Positions 25,039-34,005 of a DNA stretch of 41,828 bases are shown here, one piece after another. Under the pieces are notes generated by a model. It saw only the letters and a program-made list of their open reading frames with translations. It searched no databases and was not told where the DNA came from. The translations under genes and the position numbers were made by a program. The stretch is from TMED109 sp015660425 (lineage in GTDB: Bacteria; Pseudomonadota; Alphaproteobacteria; TMED109). Positions within the stretch are counted from its first letter, which is position 1. Each line of letters opens with the position of its first letter. The stretch spans positions 1 to 41,828 of the forward strand of contig JAPYTH010000015.1 in NCBI GenBank assembly GCA_029936295.1. Direction: 5' to 3'.

Positions 25039-26454
25039 ATGAAAACAGAAATTTATAAAATGTCCGCTTTAGAATTATCAGAGGCATACAAAAATAAAAT
25101 ACTATCCCCAGTTGAAGCTACGAATTCTGTTTTAGATCGCATTAATGATATAGATAAAAAAGTTAATGCTTATGTTTTTATAGATAAAGAATTAGCGATA
25201 ACTCAAGCAAAAGAATCAGAAATTAGGTGGAATAAAGGTGTTCCTAAGAGCAAAATTGATGGAGTGCCTTCTGCTATTAAGGATTTATTATTAACTAAGG
25301 ATTGGCCTACTCTAAGAGGCTCAAAAACGGTTAATAAAAATATAGAATGGAAAGATGATGCACCTGTTACTTCGAGACTTAAAGAATCTGGAGCAGTTTT
25401 AATAGGTAAAACCACTACGCCGGAATTTGGTCATAAGGGAACTACACAAAGTCCTTTAACTGGTATTACTCGAAATCCATGGAATTTAGAATGTACGTCC
25501 GGAGGTTCTTCCGGAGGATCTTCTTCGGCCGTAGCTTCTGGGATGGGCCCATTAGCCATTGGAACTGATGGAGGAGGAAGTGTACGGATTCCATGTTCTT
25601 TTACAGGACTATTTGGTATTAAACCTACATTTGGTAAAGTACCAGCTTGGCCATTATCTCCTTTTGGAACAATTGCAAATATAGGTCCTATGACTAGAAC
25701 TGTTCATGATGGAGCATTATTATTTTCTATCATCAGTCAGCCTGATTGGAGAGATTGGCATGCTAATACTATAATCAATAGTAATTTTATAGACAATTTA
25801 GCTGATGGAATTAAGGGTAAAAAAGTAGCATATTGTCCTGACTTTGGAATGTCTCATGTAATAGCACCTTATTCTATTGAAAGAGATGTTGCAACTGCTG
25901 CTAAAAATACGGCTAATTTATTAGAAACATTAGGAGCTCATGTGGAACAAATAGAAATAAAATGGCCAAGTGATCCTAAAAGAGCTTTTCATGTATTATG
26001 GACTGCTGGTGCTGCTTTTTTAGCCCAAAACTTTAGTAATGATGAAAAAGAACTTTTAGATCCTAAATTTAAGAATTTCTGTGAAGAAGGTGCAGAACTT
26101 TCTTTATTTGAGAGGCTTGAAGCTGAAGCTTCAAGAGGTTTAAATGGAGGGATGATTAATGAGTTATTTCAAAATTATGATCTCTTAGTTGGGCCTACCA
26201 TGCCAACAAAAGCATTTAAGGCAGAAGATCAGGTTCCAGAAGGATGGGGAAATGATGTATTTAATTGGACTCCTTTTACTTATCCATTTAATATGACTTG
26301 CCATCCCGCTGCGACTGTAAATTGTGGTTTCTCAGATGGTTTGCCAATTGGTTTTCAAATAATTGCTAGAAAAGATGCAGATTTGGATACTTTTGTATGT
26401 GCCGCAGCTATAGAAAAAGCATTAAATTTAACTGATAAATGGCCTTCAATTTAA
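25039..26454 (+). CDS. Amidase signature family hydrolase
   Basis: A 471-residue amidase. The Ser-cisSer-Lys triad is placed as Lys in PSAIKDLLL, cis-Ser in GGSSGGSSSAVASG and nucleophile Ser in the GTDGGGSVRIPCSFTGL region, the standard amidase signature. FGIKPTFGKVP follows as in the family. It resembles general amide hydrolases rather than GatA, and no gatB/gatC are near. AAGGAA precedes the ATG. It is divergent from the dehydrogenase/isomerase pair and followed by a NIPSNAP gene, a set seen in accessory catabolic loci; the amide substrate is unknown. Confidence 0.92.
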   Translation: MKTEIYKMSALELSEAYKNKILSPVEATNSVLDRINDIDKKVNAYVFIDKELAITQAKESEIRWNKGVPKSKIDGVPSAIKDLLLTKDWPTLRGSKTVNKNIEWKDDAPVTSRLKESGAVLIGKTTTPEFGHKGTTQSPLTGITRNPWNLECTSGGSSGGSSSAVASGMGPLAIGTDGGGSVRIPCSFTGLFGIKPTFGKVPAWPLSPFGTIANIGPMTRTVHDGALLFSIISQPDWRDWHANTIINSNFIDNLADGIKGKKVAYCPDFGMSHVIAPYSIERDVATAAKNTANLLETLGAHVEQIEIKWPSDPKRAFHVLWTAGAAFLAQNFSNDEKELLDPKFKNFCEEGAELSLFERLEAEASRGLNGGMINELFQNYDLLVGPTMPTKAFKAEDQVPEGWGNDVFNWTPFTYPFNMTCHPAATVNCGFSDGLPIGFQIIARKDADLDTFVCAAAIEKALNLTDKWPSI

Positions 26455-26486
26455 AGTAATTAATTACTTGTAATTGTGATATAGGT

Positions 26487-26510
26487 AATAATAATTAATA
26501 TTATTTTTTT
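26487..26510 (+). terminator. Weak terminator-like hairpin after the amidase gene
   Basis: AATAATA-ATTAA-TATTATT forms a 7-base-pair all-A/T stem followed by five more T. The stem is weak, and in such AT-rich DNA similar structures arise by chance. Confidence 0.25.
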
Positions 26511-26532
26511 GATTTACTAAAAGGAGAATAAA

Positions 26533-26856
26533 ATGATTGTAGAAATGAGAACTTATACTATTCAGCCGGGTACTACTCCTGAATATTATAGAGTCTATGA
26601 AACTATGGGAATGGAAGCTCAAAAGGAAATATTAGGGCATATGGTAGGTTATTATGCTACTGAAATTGGAGATTTAAACCAAGTAGTTCATATGTGGGCT
26701 TATGATAGTTTAGGTAGTAGAACAGAGCGCAGGACTAAATTAATGCAAGATGAAAGATGGAAAAAAATGTTGCCTGAATTAAGAAAATTTATAATTTCAC
26801 AGAAAACTCAAATTCTGATTCCTGCACCATTTGCAAAAATACCGAAAATTAATTAA
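26533..26856 (+). CDS. NIPSNAP family protein
   Basis: A 107-residue dimeric alpha/beta-barrel (ferredoxin-like) domain. VEMRTYTIQPGTTPEYY and LNQVVHMWAYDSLGSRTERR are the NIPSNAP signatures, with the E-x-R-x-Y start and the H-x-W/Y-x-Y-x-x-x-x-x-R core. Function is mostly undefined; relatives often sit in catabolic operons. AAGGAG precedes its ATG. It overlaps the stop of the convergent apbE by 4 bases. Confidence 0.92.
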   Translation: MIVEMRTYTIQPGTTPEYYRVYETMGMEAQKEILGHMVGYYATEIGDLNQVVHMWAYDSLGSRTERRTKLMQDERWKKMLPELRKFIISQKTQILIPAPFAKIPKIN

Positions 26857-27851
26857 AGAGTAGTAATAATATTTCTTTTTCTTTGATTATCTAGAATTTC
26901 AAAACCTACTTTTAAATTCTTGGCAATTTTTTCCGACTGTTTTAGGTCCATAACTAAAAAAGCAGTAGCTAAAGCATCTGCTTCAGTTGCTGTTTTTGAT
27001 GTGACACTGACTTGTAAATATTTATTAGCATTATGACCATTTTTCGGGTTAAATATATGATGGTATTTCCCAGATAAATCAAATGGTGTCCCTAAACCGG
27101 CAGAAGTTGCAACGGCAGCATCCGTAAATTCTAATTCACCAATGCTATCTGTATGTTCAGGATTAGAAAGTAATAAACGCCATGGTCTTCCATCTGGATG
27201 ATCTCCAATACCTCTATATTCACCTAATTGCACTAGGGTGTTACTTATACCAGAATTTATTAAACTTTCTGCTATTTTATCCGTTATATAGCCTTGAGCA
27301 ATACCATTTAAAGTTGAAGACATACCTTCTTTTGCATAGCTGATTTCATTTTTTTGTACTTTTATTGAGTTCCAATCTACTAGATTTAAAGCATCACTTA
27401 TTTGTATATCTGAAGGAGGTTTGCCATGATGTGTAAATGACTCATTATAAATATTCCATAATGGTTGAACTGTAATATCAAACGCACCATTTGTTATTTT
27501 AGAATATTCCTTTGATAAATTTAATAGTTTTACCATTTCTGGATGCGGATTCTTTATATATCCATTTTTATTTAAAATTGATAATTGTGAATTGTCTCTA
27601 TAAATAGAAAAAAGGTTTTCAAGATTTATTAATTTTTCAACACTCTTTGTCAATATGTTGTGAGCTTCTCTTTCATTAGGATGATAGATAGTTATTTCAG
27701 CTTGAGAACCCAAAGCTGTGCCATTCCAAGTAACCTTTTTTATTTTAGCGTTATCTTTAAATTTCACTAAAGTTGTTCCAACAATGGCTCCAACTAAAGA
27801 AATGCCAACTATCTTAAGTAATCTTCTTCGTATTTTATTTACAGCAATCAT
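26853..27851 (-). CDS. apbE: FAD:protein FMN transferase (ApbE) with a Tat-type signal
   Basis: ApbE attaches FMN covalently to Thr of periplasmic flavoproteins such as NqrC, RnfG or NosR. The 332-residue protein opens with IRRRLLKIVGISLVGAIVG, a twin-arginine signal plus hydrophobic helix. GTALGSQAEITIY, the central LVQLGEYRGIG (usually L-x-x-x-GG), and the metal site SKTATEADALATAFLV are the family motifs. The usual Gly-Gly-Asp/Glu segment reads GEYRG. No nqr/rnf/nos target gene is in the window, so its substrate flavoprotein lies elsewhere. Confidence 0.9.
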   Translation of the reverse strand: MIAVNKIRRRLLKIVGISLVGAIVGTTLVKFKDNAKIKKVTWNGTALGSQAEITIYHPNEREAHNILTKSVEKLINLENLFSIYRDNSQLSILNKNGYIKNPHPEMVKLLNLSKEYSKITNGAFDITVQPLWNIYNESFTHHGKPPSDIQISDALNLVDWNSIKVQKNEISYAKEGMSSTLNGIAQGYITDKIAESLINSGISNTLVQLGEYRGIGDHPDGRPWRLLLSNPEHTDSIGELEFTDAAVATSAGLGTPFDLSGKYHHIFNPKNGHNANKYLQVSVTSKTATEADALATAFLVMDLKQSEKIAKNLKVGFEILDNQRKRNIITTL

Positions 27852-27903
27852 GTGTTCTCTCCTAAAAATAAATCATAATAGTTATTAAAATATAAGCAAT
27901 AAT

Positions 27904-30900
27904 TTATTTTGCTAGTGCTGGGTTTAAATGTTGAGTTCTATATGTACCTTCTCTAATAAATATTCTTAACATGGGGGGCACAATAGCTAAAGTTATAATA
28001 GCAGAAAGACATAAACCACCAATGATTACAGAACCTAGCCCTCTATATAATTCTGATCCTGCTCCAGGAAAAACAACAAGTGGGATCATGCCAAATATAC
28101 TAGTAAGTGTGGACATAAATATTGGTCTTATTCTATCTCTAGTAGCTTCAATTATTGCATCAGAAGCACTTAATCCTTCTTCCTTAATATGTTGCAAGGT
28201 TTGATGGACTAATAAAATTGCATTATTAACTACTATACCAATTAAAATTACGAAACCTAAAATTGTTAGCATATCTAAAGGTTGTAGAGTATTTAAGTTA
28301 AGCACCCATAATCCCAGAACTCCTCCAGCAGCGGCTGGTGGAACAGATAACATTATAACTAAAGGATAGACAAAGCTTTCAAATAATATAGCCATTAATA
28401 AATAAACCATACATATAGCTACTATTAAATTTATTACCATGGCATTCCAAGTGCTGGTTAATTCATCAGCAGTTCCTGAAAGGTTTAAATTTACGCCTGT
28501 AGGTAGTCCATTTGTTTCTAATGGTAAGATTACATTTTCTTTAATCATATCTATTGCAGCTTCAAGAGGAATTTTATCAATAGGTTTAATTTGTAAGGTA
28601 ATCGTTCTATCTCTTTCTATATGCCTTATTTCTGTTGGTCCAGATGTCATAACTATGTCAGCTAGTGAAGAGATAGGAAGTATTTTTCCACTTGGGGTTA
28701 CAATTGGAATATTTGCAATACCTTGGGTTTCAGTAATAGCATTTATTTTTCCCCTTAATGTTAAGTCCATTCTTTTCGAATCTACTGTAATTTCTGCTAT
28801 TCTTATTCCTGAATTAAATGCATCTACACTTAAAGCTAGAGATTGTGCAGTTATATTATTATCAGCAAGCTTAACTCTATTAGGTTGAACTTGAATTTCT
28901 GGAGCTCCTAAAACTAAACCTGGAATAGGACGCATTTGATTTCCTTCATTTCTAGGAAATATTTTGCCAACTAGTCCAGCGGCTTGTTGTGCGACATTAA
29001 CCACTTTTTCTAAATCAGGACCTGTAATATCTAAATCTATAGATCTTCCTCCTCCGAATCCTCTTTGGAATAGACTAGGCTGGGTAAAGAACCCAAATGT
29101 GCCAGGTTCTCCAAACAGAGAACGTGTTAAGACAGGAATAAGTTCTCTCACACGTGTATCTTGTATTGCACTTGCACCAAATAATGTTCTTCCTCCGGCG
29201 CCAGCAACAAAAAAGTAATTTTTAATTTTTGGAGGCTGACCAATTTCTGATTCAGGCCCAGTTTCAGACGCCCATAAACTTTTAACACGTGTTTCTACTC
29301 TTTCAGCAATTTCTGTTAAAGTTTCTAGGTTGTATCCTGGAGGTGGAAGCATTATCCCAAATATTAAATTTCTATTTCCTTCTGGTAAATATTCAAGTTT
29401 TGGTAGCATGGAGTATGAAAGAGTAAGAGTTCCTGTGGCAACTATGCCAGCTATTAATAAAGAGGCAATTCTAGATTTAGTGATTAATTTTACATAACCA
29501 ATAGTACATTTAACAAATAGGCGAGCAAAGTTATCTAAAATAAAAATATTGATTTTTTTTGATTCTACTCCCGTAAGAAGCCATTTTGCCAATGCAGGTA
29601 AAACTGTCACAGAAACTAAAAGACTCATAGTTACAGCTACAGAAATAGCTACTGCAATATCTCTAAATAACTGTCCCGCTTCTAATTGCATTATTAAAAT
29701 TGGTACAAAAACTAATACAGTAGTTAGGGCAGATACCATAACAGCTGGCCAAACCTGCTTTGCACCAGAGTATGCTGCATCCGATGCCTCTTTTCCATTT
29801 TCTCTATGTCTATAAATGTTTTCTAGAACGACTATTGCGGCGTCTACAACCATACCTACAGCAAACGCTATACCTGCTAATGAAATTACATTAATAGACC
29901 TTCCTAAAGCTGCCATTGCAACAAATGCTGCAACTACTGAAATAGGTATTGAAAGCCCTATAATAACAGTAGCTCTCCATGATCGTAAGAATAAGATAAG
30001 GATGAATATAGCTAAAGATCCACCAATCCATATATTTTGTCTTACTAAATCTATAGCAGAATCGATATATATAGTTTCGTCATAAACTTGCTCAAGCTTT
30101 AATCCTAAATCTGGCAAGGTATTTTCGTTTAATTCTTTTACAGCTTCTCTAACTCCAGCCATAATTTCTATGACATTGCTCCCAGATTGTCTGACTGCAT
30201 TAATAGCTAAAGAAGAATATCCTAGAAATCTAATATTAGAAGTTGGCTCTTTATGTGAAAATTCTACTGTTCCTATATCATTAATAGTAACTCTACCAAA
30301 GTTACCATTGTTATTATTTTCACTTATTAAAACTACATTTTTAACTTGATCAGGTGTTTGAAATTCACCTTCTGCTCTAACTATATATCGTCTTTTACCT
30401 TCTTCAACATCTCCTGCAGAAATAGAAGCGTTTGCTCTTTGAAGAGCAAGAGCTATTTGAGGAACTGTCAGCCCATAATAAGCCATACGCTCTGGATCTA
30501 TTGTAACTCTAAGCTCAGTCTTGCTTCCTCCATAAACTGTTGTTCTAGCAACTCCAGGGACTCGTTCTATTCGGTCTTGAATAACATCTTCAACAATATC
30601 ACCATAAGCAGCAATATCCGTATCATTTCCTTCAGTTTTACTTAGAATAAACCAGGCAATTGCATTATCATCTAGGCCTGCCGTATCAAGACTTGGTTCT
30701 CCCGCGTCTTCAGGATATCCTTCAATTTGATTTAATCTATTAGAGACTAGCAATAAAGCTCTATCCATATTTATATCTGTATCAAATTCAATGGTAACTT
30801 CAGCACGTCCTTCTTGTGCCTTTGCAGTTAATCTTTTAGATCCTTCTATTCCCTTTAAAACTTCTTCTTGTCTGTTAACTATTTCTCTTTCTATTTCGTA

Positions 30901-31068
30901 GGGGGATGCTCCATACCAATAAGTGGATACGGTAATTACGGGTTTATTTACATCTGGAGCAAGTTGAATAGGTATGCGTTCTAATGCTATAAAGCCTAAT
31001 ACAATAGTCATAAAAATTGCCGCTACTACAGCTATGGGTCTTTCTATAGAGGCGCGAATAATATCCAT
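27904..31068 (-). CDS. RND efflux transporter, inner-membrane pump (HAE1 type)
   Basis: A 1054-residue proton-driven pump that exports drugs or other amphiphiles from periplasm and inner membrane. It begins MDIIRASIERPIAVVAAIFM, as in AcrB relatives. GMVVDAAIVVLENI carries the transmembrane-4 Asp of the proton relay. Two large periplasmic loops and twelve hydrophobic segments are visible, and LTILGFVILIGIVVNNAILLV marks the second half. Its ATG shares one base with the adaptor's stop (TAATG), so the two are coupled. No outer-membrane TolC partner is adjacent. Confidence 0.95.
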   Translation of the reverse strand: MDIIRASIERPIAVVAAIFMTIVLGFIALERIPIQLAPDVNKPVITVSTYWYGASPYEIEREIVNRQEEVLKGIEGSKRLTAKAQEGRAEVTIEFDTDINMDRALLLVSNRLNQIEGYPEDAGEPSLDTAGLDDNAIAWFILSKTEGNDTDIAAYGDIVEDVIQDRIERVPGVARTTVYGGSKTELRVTIDPERMAYYGLTVPQIALALQRANASISAGDVEEGKRRYIVRAEGEFQTPDQVKNVVLISENNNNGNFGRVTINDIGTVEFSHKEPTSNIRFLGYSSLAINAVRQSGSNVIEIMAGVREAVKELNENTLPDLGLKLEQVYDETIYIDSAIDLVRQNIWIGGSLAIFILILFLRSWRATVIIGLSIPISVVAAFVAMAALGRSINVISLAGIAFAVGMVVDAAIVVLENIYRHRENGKEASDAAYSGAKQVWPAVMVSALTTVLVFVPILIMQLEAGQLFRDIAVAISVAVTMSLLVSVTVLPALAKWLLTGVESKKINIFILDNFARLFVKCTIGYVKLITKSRIASLLIAGIVATGTLTLSYSMLPKLEYLPEGNRNLIFGIMLPPPGYNLETLTEIAERVETRVKSLWASETGPESEIGQPPKIKNYFFVAGAGGRTLFGASAIQDTRVRELIPVLTRSLFGEPGTFGFFTQPSLFQRGFGGGRSIDLDITGPDLEKVVNVAQQAAGLVGKIFPRNEGNQMRPIPGLVLGAPEIQVQPNRVKLADNNITAQSLALSVDAFNSGIRIAEITVDSKRMDLTLRGKINAITETQGIANIPIVTPSGKILPISSLADIVMTSGPTEIRHIERDRTITLQIKPIDKIPLEAAIDMIKENVILPLETNGLPTGVNLNLSGTADELTSTWNAMVINLIVAICMVYLLMAILFESFVYPLVIMLSVPPAAAGGVLGLWVLNLNTLQPLDMLTILGFVILIGIVVNNAILLVHQTLQHIKEEGLSASDAIIEATRDRIRPIFMSTLTSIFGMIPLVVFPGAGSELYRGLGSVIIGGLCLSAIITLAIVPPMLRIFIREGTYRTQHLNPALAK

Positions 31069-32216
31069 TATTCTTCCTCACTTTTGTTGCCGTTATTTTT
31101 TGGAAGTGGAGCTACTTTTTGCCCAGGTCTTAATCTTTCATTACCCTTAACTACGGCAATGTCTCCAACCTCAAGCCCCTCTAACACTATAAATCTATTT
31201 CCAACACCATCACCCAATCTTACAGGTTTTATCTGAGCAGTTTCTTCTTTTACAATATATACTAATGACATTCCTTCTCTTTTTAAAATAGCATCTTTGT
31301 GAACTGTGGGTGCTTGTAAGCCGGGTCCAATAGGTATAGAAATATTGACATTTTCCCCTACAAATAATTTTCTAGAAATGTCACTGCTATCAAATTTTAA
31401 GTGAATAGGAATAGTTCTAGAATTTGAATTTTCTCTTACACCTATTGCTCTCACTATAGAAGAAAAAGCTATATTATCTGTAGTAGAAACTTTTATAGTA
31501 TTGTTTTGTTCTAATATTCTAGCTCGATTAGATGGTACATCTGCCTCAATTTCTAGTAATGTTTCACTTACAAGGTTAAAAAGAGTGAAGCTTAACCCAA
31601 CAGCCTCTCCTAATTCAATCATCTTGTGTTCAATTATTCCATCAAATGGAGCTTTAACTGTTGCTCTTTTAAGGTTTAACCCAGCAAGTTTTTCTTCTTG
31701 AATAATTGATTGAAGCTTGGCCTCAGAAATTTCTTCTTTAGCTAGTAAGGAGCTTTGTAAGCTTTGAAGTTTTTCATATTTTGCAACATTAAAAGCTGAG
31801 GATGTTTTTAAATTCTCCATGCGGTTTAATTCTAATAAGTTAACATTTGTTTCTGCCTTAGAGCTTTTTAGTTCTGCTCTAGCGGCACTTACATTAGCTG
31901 AAGCAATTTCAGCTAACCATTTATAACGTTCAATATCAATTAGAGCTAAAACTTGTCCTTTTTTAACTTTGTCTCCTGCCTCGACTAATACCTTATCAAC
32001 TTTTCCTACAACGACCGCTGGAACTTTTGCTTCCTTTAATGAAATGATTCGTCCTATAACCGGAATGGACTGATTTAAAGTTTCTAAAATTACTTCATCG
32101 ACTTCTACAGAAGCAGCTCCCTGAGAAAAGGCATGTTTTTTATAGAATGATGTACATACAATTAATATAAAAAACACCTTAATAATTTTATTAAATAGAT
32201 TTTTAGAATTTAGCAT
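31068..32216 (-). CDS. RND efflux periplasmic adaptor (membrane fusion protein)
   Basis: The HlyD-like adaptor that joins the pump to an outer-membrane channel. 382 residues: a signal sequence to about residue 31; a biotinyl-lipoyl half-domain (GKVDKVLVEAGDKVKKGQVLA); a long alpha-hairpin rich in Ala, Glu, Leu and Ser (about 105-175); the second lipoyl half (RATVKAPFDGIIEHKMIELG); then the beta-barrel and membrane-proximal domains. There is no clear lipobox Cys. It is the first gene of the efflux operon and is divergent from the tetR gene, which likely represses it. Confidence 0.94.
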   Translation of the reverse strand: MLNSKNLFNKIIKVFFILIVCTSFYKKHAFSQGAASVEVDEVILETLNQSIPVIGRIISLKEAKVPAVVVGKVDKVLVEAGDKVKKGQVLALIDIERYKWLAEIASANVSAARAELKSSKAETNVNLLELNRMENLKTSSAFNVAKYEKLQSLQSSLLAKEEISEAKLQSIIQEEKLAGLNLKRATVKAPFDGIIEHKMIELGEAVGLSFTLFNLVSETLLEIEADVPSNRARILEQNNTIKVSTTDNIAFSSIVRAIGVRENSNSRTIPIHLKFDSSDISRKLFVGENVNISIPIGPGLQAPTVHKDAILKREGMSLVYIVKEETAQIKPVRLGDGVGNRFIVLEGLEVGDIAVVKGNERLRPGQKVAPLPKNNGNKSEEE

Positions 32217-32247
32217 TTAGATCTTCATCCCTATTGAAATTAAATTA

Positions 32248-32260
32248 GTTAGTATCTAAC
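32248..32260. promoter_or_regulatory. Inverted repeat upstream of the efflux operon
   Basis: GTTAG-TAT-CTAAC is a 13-base interrupted palindrome 32 bases upstream of the adaptor start. It may be an operator overlapping the efflux promoter or leader. Role inferred from position and symmetry only. Confidence 0.3.
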
Positions 32261-32402
32261 ATAATATAAAATTTAATTATAGTACCTATTTTAATGGCTA
32301 TTTATCTTTTTTTTACTTTATCACAATTAGTCAGAGAGATTGTCCTAATTTTACTCTAAAAGGGGAATCATTGACTACTTGCAATTGTATAAATATATTT
32401 AT

Positions 32403-32460
32403 ATACTGATTAGTATAAATATAGTGTGTATTTGTAAAGAATAAAAATACTGATTGGTAA
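32403..32460. promoter_or_regulatory. Paired TetR operator candidates
   Basis: ATACT-GATT-AGTAT (32403-32416) is a perfect 5+5 inverted repeat with a 4-base spacer. ATACT-GATT-GGTAA (32447-32460) matches it at 12 of 14 positions, centres 44 bases apart. The second copy appears again at 32602-32615 because of the duplicated gap flank. The near site ends three bases before the tetR ATG, so binding would block tetR itself, as in autoregulated TetR systems. Confidence 0.5.
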
Positions 32461-32646
32461 TTAATGAATAAAATAATTAAAAAAGGCAGGCNNNNNNNNN
32501 NNNNNNNNNNNNNNNNNNNNNNNNNNNNNNNNNNNNNNNNNNNNNNNNNNNNNNNNNNNNNNNNNNNNNNNNNNNNNNNNNNNNNNNNNNNAAGAATAAA
32601 AATACTGATTGGTAATTAATGAATAAAATAATTAAAAAAGGCAGGC
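32437..32646. other. Assembly gap with exact 55-base duplicated flanks
   Basis: Bases 32437-32491 and 32592-32646 are identical over 55 bases and enclose exactly 100 N (32492-32591). The two contigs overlap, so the adaptor-tetR intergenic region is truly 155 bases shorter than shown. The stretch 32217-32618 otherwise holds only the palindromes listed and no gene. Confidence 0.95.
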
Positions 32647-33251
32647 CTAAAACTTTTAATAAAGATCAGGCAAATAAAATTGCTATGGAAAATTATTGGA
32701 AAGAAGGTATGGAAAATATCTCTTTAAATGAGATATGTAGAAGAATAGGTGAATCAAAACCTAGTGTATATAGAGAATATGGAGGAGAGGATGGCTTACA
32801 GCTAGCTGCTTTAGAATTGTATTTTAATGAAAGAGTGGAGCCTGTTGGCCAATATATGTTTGGCTCGGAGAATTTTATAGAAAATTTAGAATCTGTTTTT
32901 AATTTTTTGATAAATTATCATTTTGAAGATACAACTGGCAGTTCATGTATGTTTACTCAAGAAGTATTATTTCCTTCGAAAAATTTAACACTTAAATGCA
33001 AAAAATTTATTGCGAAAAAAAATAAAGAATTAGTTATTACGTTAAGGGAAAGTATTATAAAAGCGATAGATGTAGGAGTATTAAATAAAGATATTAAACC
33101 AAGTATTTATACTGAATATATTGTAAATCAGATAAGATTAATAGCTACACTCTCTGATAAAAAAGTAGCTAAATCAGTTTTAAATGGGATGGTTGATTTA
33201 ATAATGCAACCTTTAAAAAAAATTAATAAGATTAATATGCGACTGGTATAG
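32619..33251 (+). CDS. TetR/AcrR family transcriptional regulator
   Basis: A 210-residue one-component repressor. KKGRPKTFNKDQANKIAMEN leads into a helix-turn-helix (about 33-55: ISLNEICRRIGESKPSVYREYG) with the K-x-x-x-Y-x-x-(F/Y) recognition helix. The remainder is a helical ligand-binding domain without a specific signature. Divergent from the RND efflux operon, it is the likely local regulator, with two candidate operators in front. The first codons also occur in the duplicated flank at 32464-32491; the copy at 32619 continues into the gene. The 3' end overlaps the convergent glycosylase gene by 20 bases. Confidence 0.92.
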   Translation: MNKIIKKGRPKTFNKDQANKIAMENYWKEGMENISLNEICRRIGESKPSVYREYGGEDGLQLAALELYFNERVEPVGQYMFGSENFIENLESVFNFLINYHFEDTTGSSCMFTQEVLFPSKNLTLKCKKFIAKKNKELVITLRESIIKAIDVGVLNKDIKPSIYTEYIVNQIRLIATLSDKKVAKSVLNGMVDLIMQPLKKINKINMRLV

Positions 33252-33861
33252 GGTCTATAGATTTCCATAGAAACCAGGTTGCCGCTGATCTATAGGGGAT
33301 CCATTTTTTAGCAACTTTTTCAACCTCTTCATAAGTAGGGTCAAAAGTATTCAAGTAATTTTTTCCAACAGCTCTTCTGAGTCCAAGATCACCTAAAGGA
33401 AGTACATCTGGCCTAAGTAAACAAAACATTAAAAATATTTCTGCACTCCAAGGTCCAATTCCTTTTAATTGACATAATTCTTTTATAATACTTTTATCGT
33501 CCATTTTTTTCCATAAATTAACTGAATCTGGGTTTTTAATAAAAAAATTAGATAAACCTATTATATACTCTACTTTTTTATTAGAGATTCCACATTTTCG
33601 TATATTGTTATTACCACATTTTATTACGTTTTTTGGGTTTATATTTTTTGTGGCTGTTACAAATTTATTCCATATGCTAGCGGCAGCTTTAACAGATATT
33701 TGTTGTCCAATAATGGTTCTGCAAAGAGCATTAAAAGGATCATCTCTTGATTGTAAATAATCTTCTTTATGGTTATTAATAATATTTTTCATAATTGGAT
33801 CATTATCACTTAAATAAAATACAGCTTGTTCCCACCAATCTGCCTTTTTATTTTTTTTCAT
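33232..33861 (-). CDS. DNA-3-methyladenine glycosylase, AlkA-like (HhH-GPD)
   Basis: A base-excision repair glycosylase that removes alkylated purines. Of its 209 residues, LKGIGPWSAEIFL (132-144) is the helix-hairpin-helix and PLGDLGLRRAVG contains the catalytic Asp158. IGQQISVKAAASIWNKF in the N-terminal half is the conserved substrate helix. It is shorter than E. coli AlkA (no N-terminal TBP-like domain) and resembles the yeast Mag1-like/AlkA2 type. No Fe-S cysteines are seen at the C-terminus. Convergent overlap with tetR by 20 bases; divergent from the MMPL operon. Confidence 0.93.
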   Translation of the reverse strand: MKKNKKADWWEQAVFYLSDNDPIMKNIINNHKEDYLQSRDDPFNALCRTIIGQQISVKAAASIWNKFVTATKNINPKNVIKCGNNNIRKCGISNKKVEYIIGLSNFFIKNPDSVNLWKKMDDKSIIKELCQLKGIGPWSAEIFLMFCLLRPDVLPLGDLGLRRAVGKNYLNTFDPTYEEVEKVAKKWIPYRSAATWFLWKSIDPIPVAY

Positions 33862-33886
33862 TAAAGTTCCCGTTTTGTAATAACTA

Positions 33887-33920
33887 GTCTAATATTAGAC
33901 CTTTATTATTAGACCTTTAT
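33887..33920. promoter_or_regulatory. 14-base palindrome followed by a 14-base tandem repeat
   Basis: GTCTAATATTAGAC (33887-33900) is a perfect palindrome. From 33893 the unit TATTAGACCTTTAT occurs twice in tandem (33893-33906 and 33907-33920), so a third ATTAGAC half-site sits 14 bases from the second. The region separates the divergent glycosylase and MMPL genes, consistent with an operator having a full site and an added half-site. Confidence 0.45.
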
Positions 33921-34005
33921 TAAAATATCATATATATAAAAATCTTATACTATTTATAAATATAGTAATTAAACACATAATAAAATGTTTCCGGAGGGTT
34001 ATCAA

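Noticed and set aside
29549..30085. Open frames on the plus strand inside the RND pump gene
   Set aside because: They mirror the coding bias of the pump on the minus strand, which has clear motifs across its full length.
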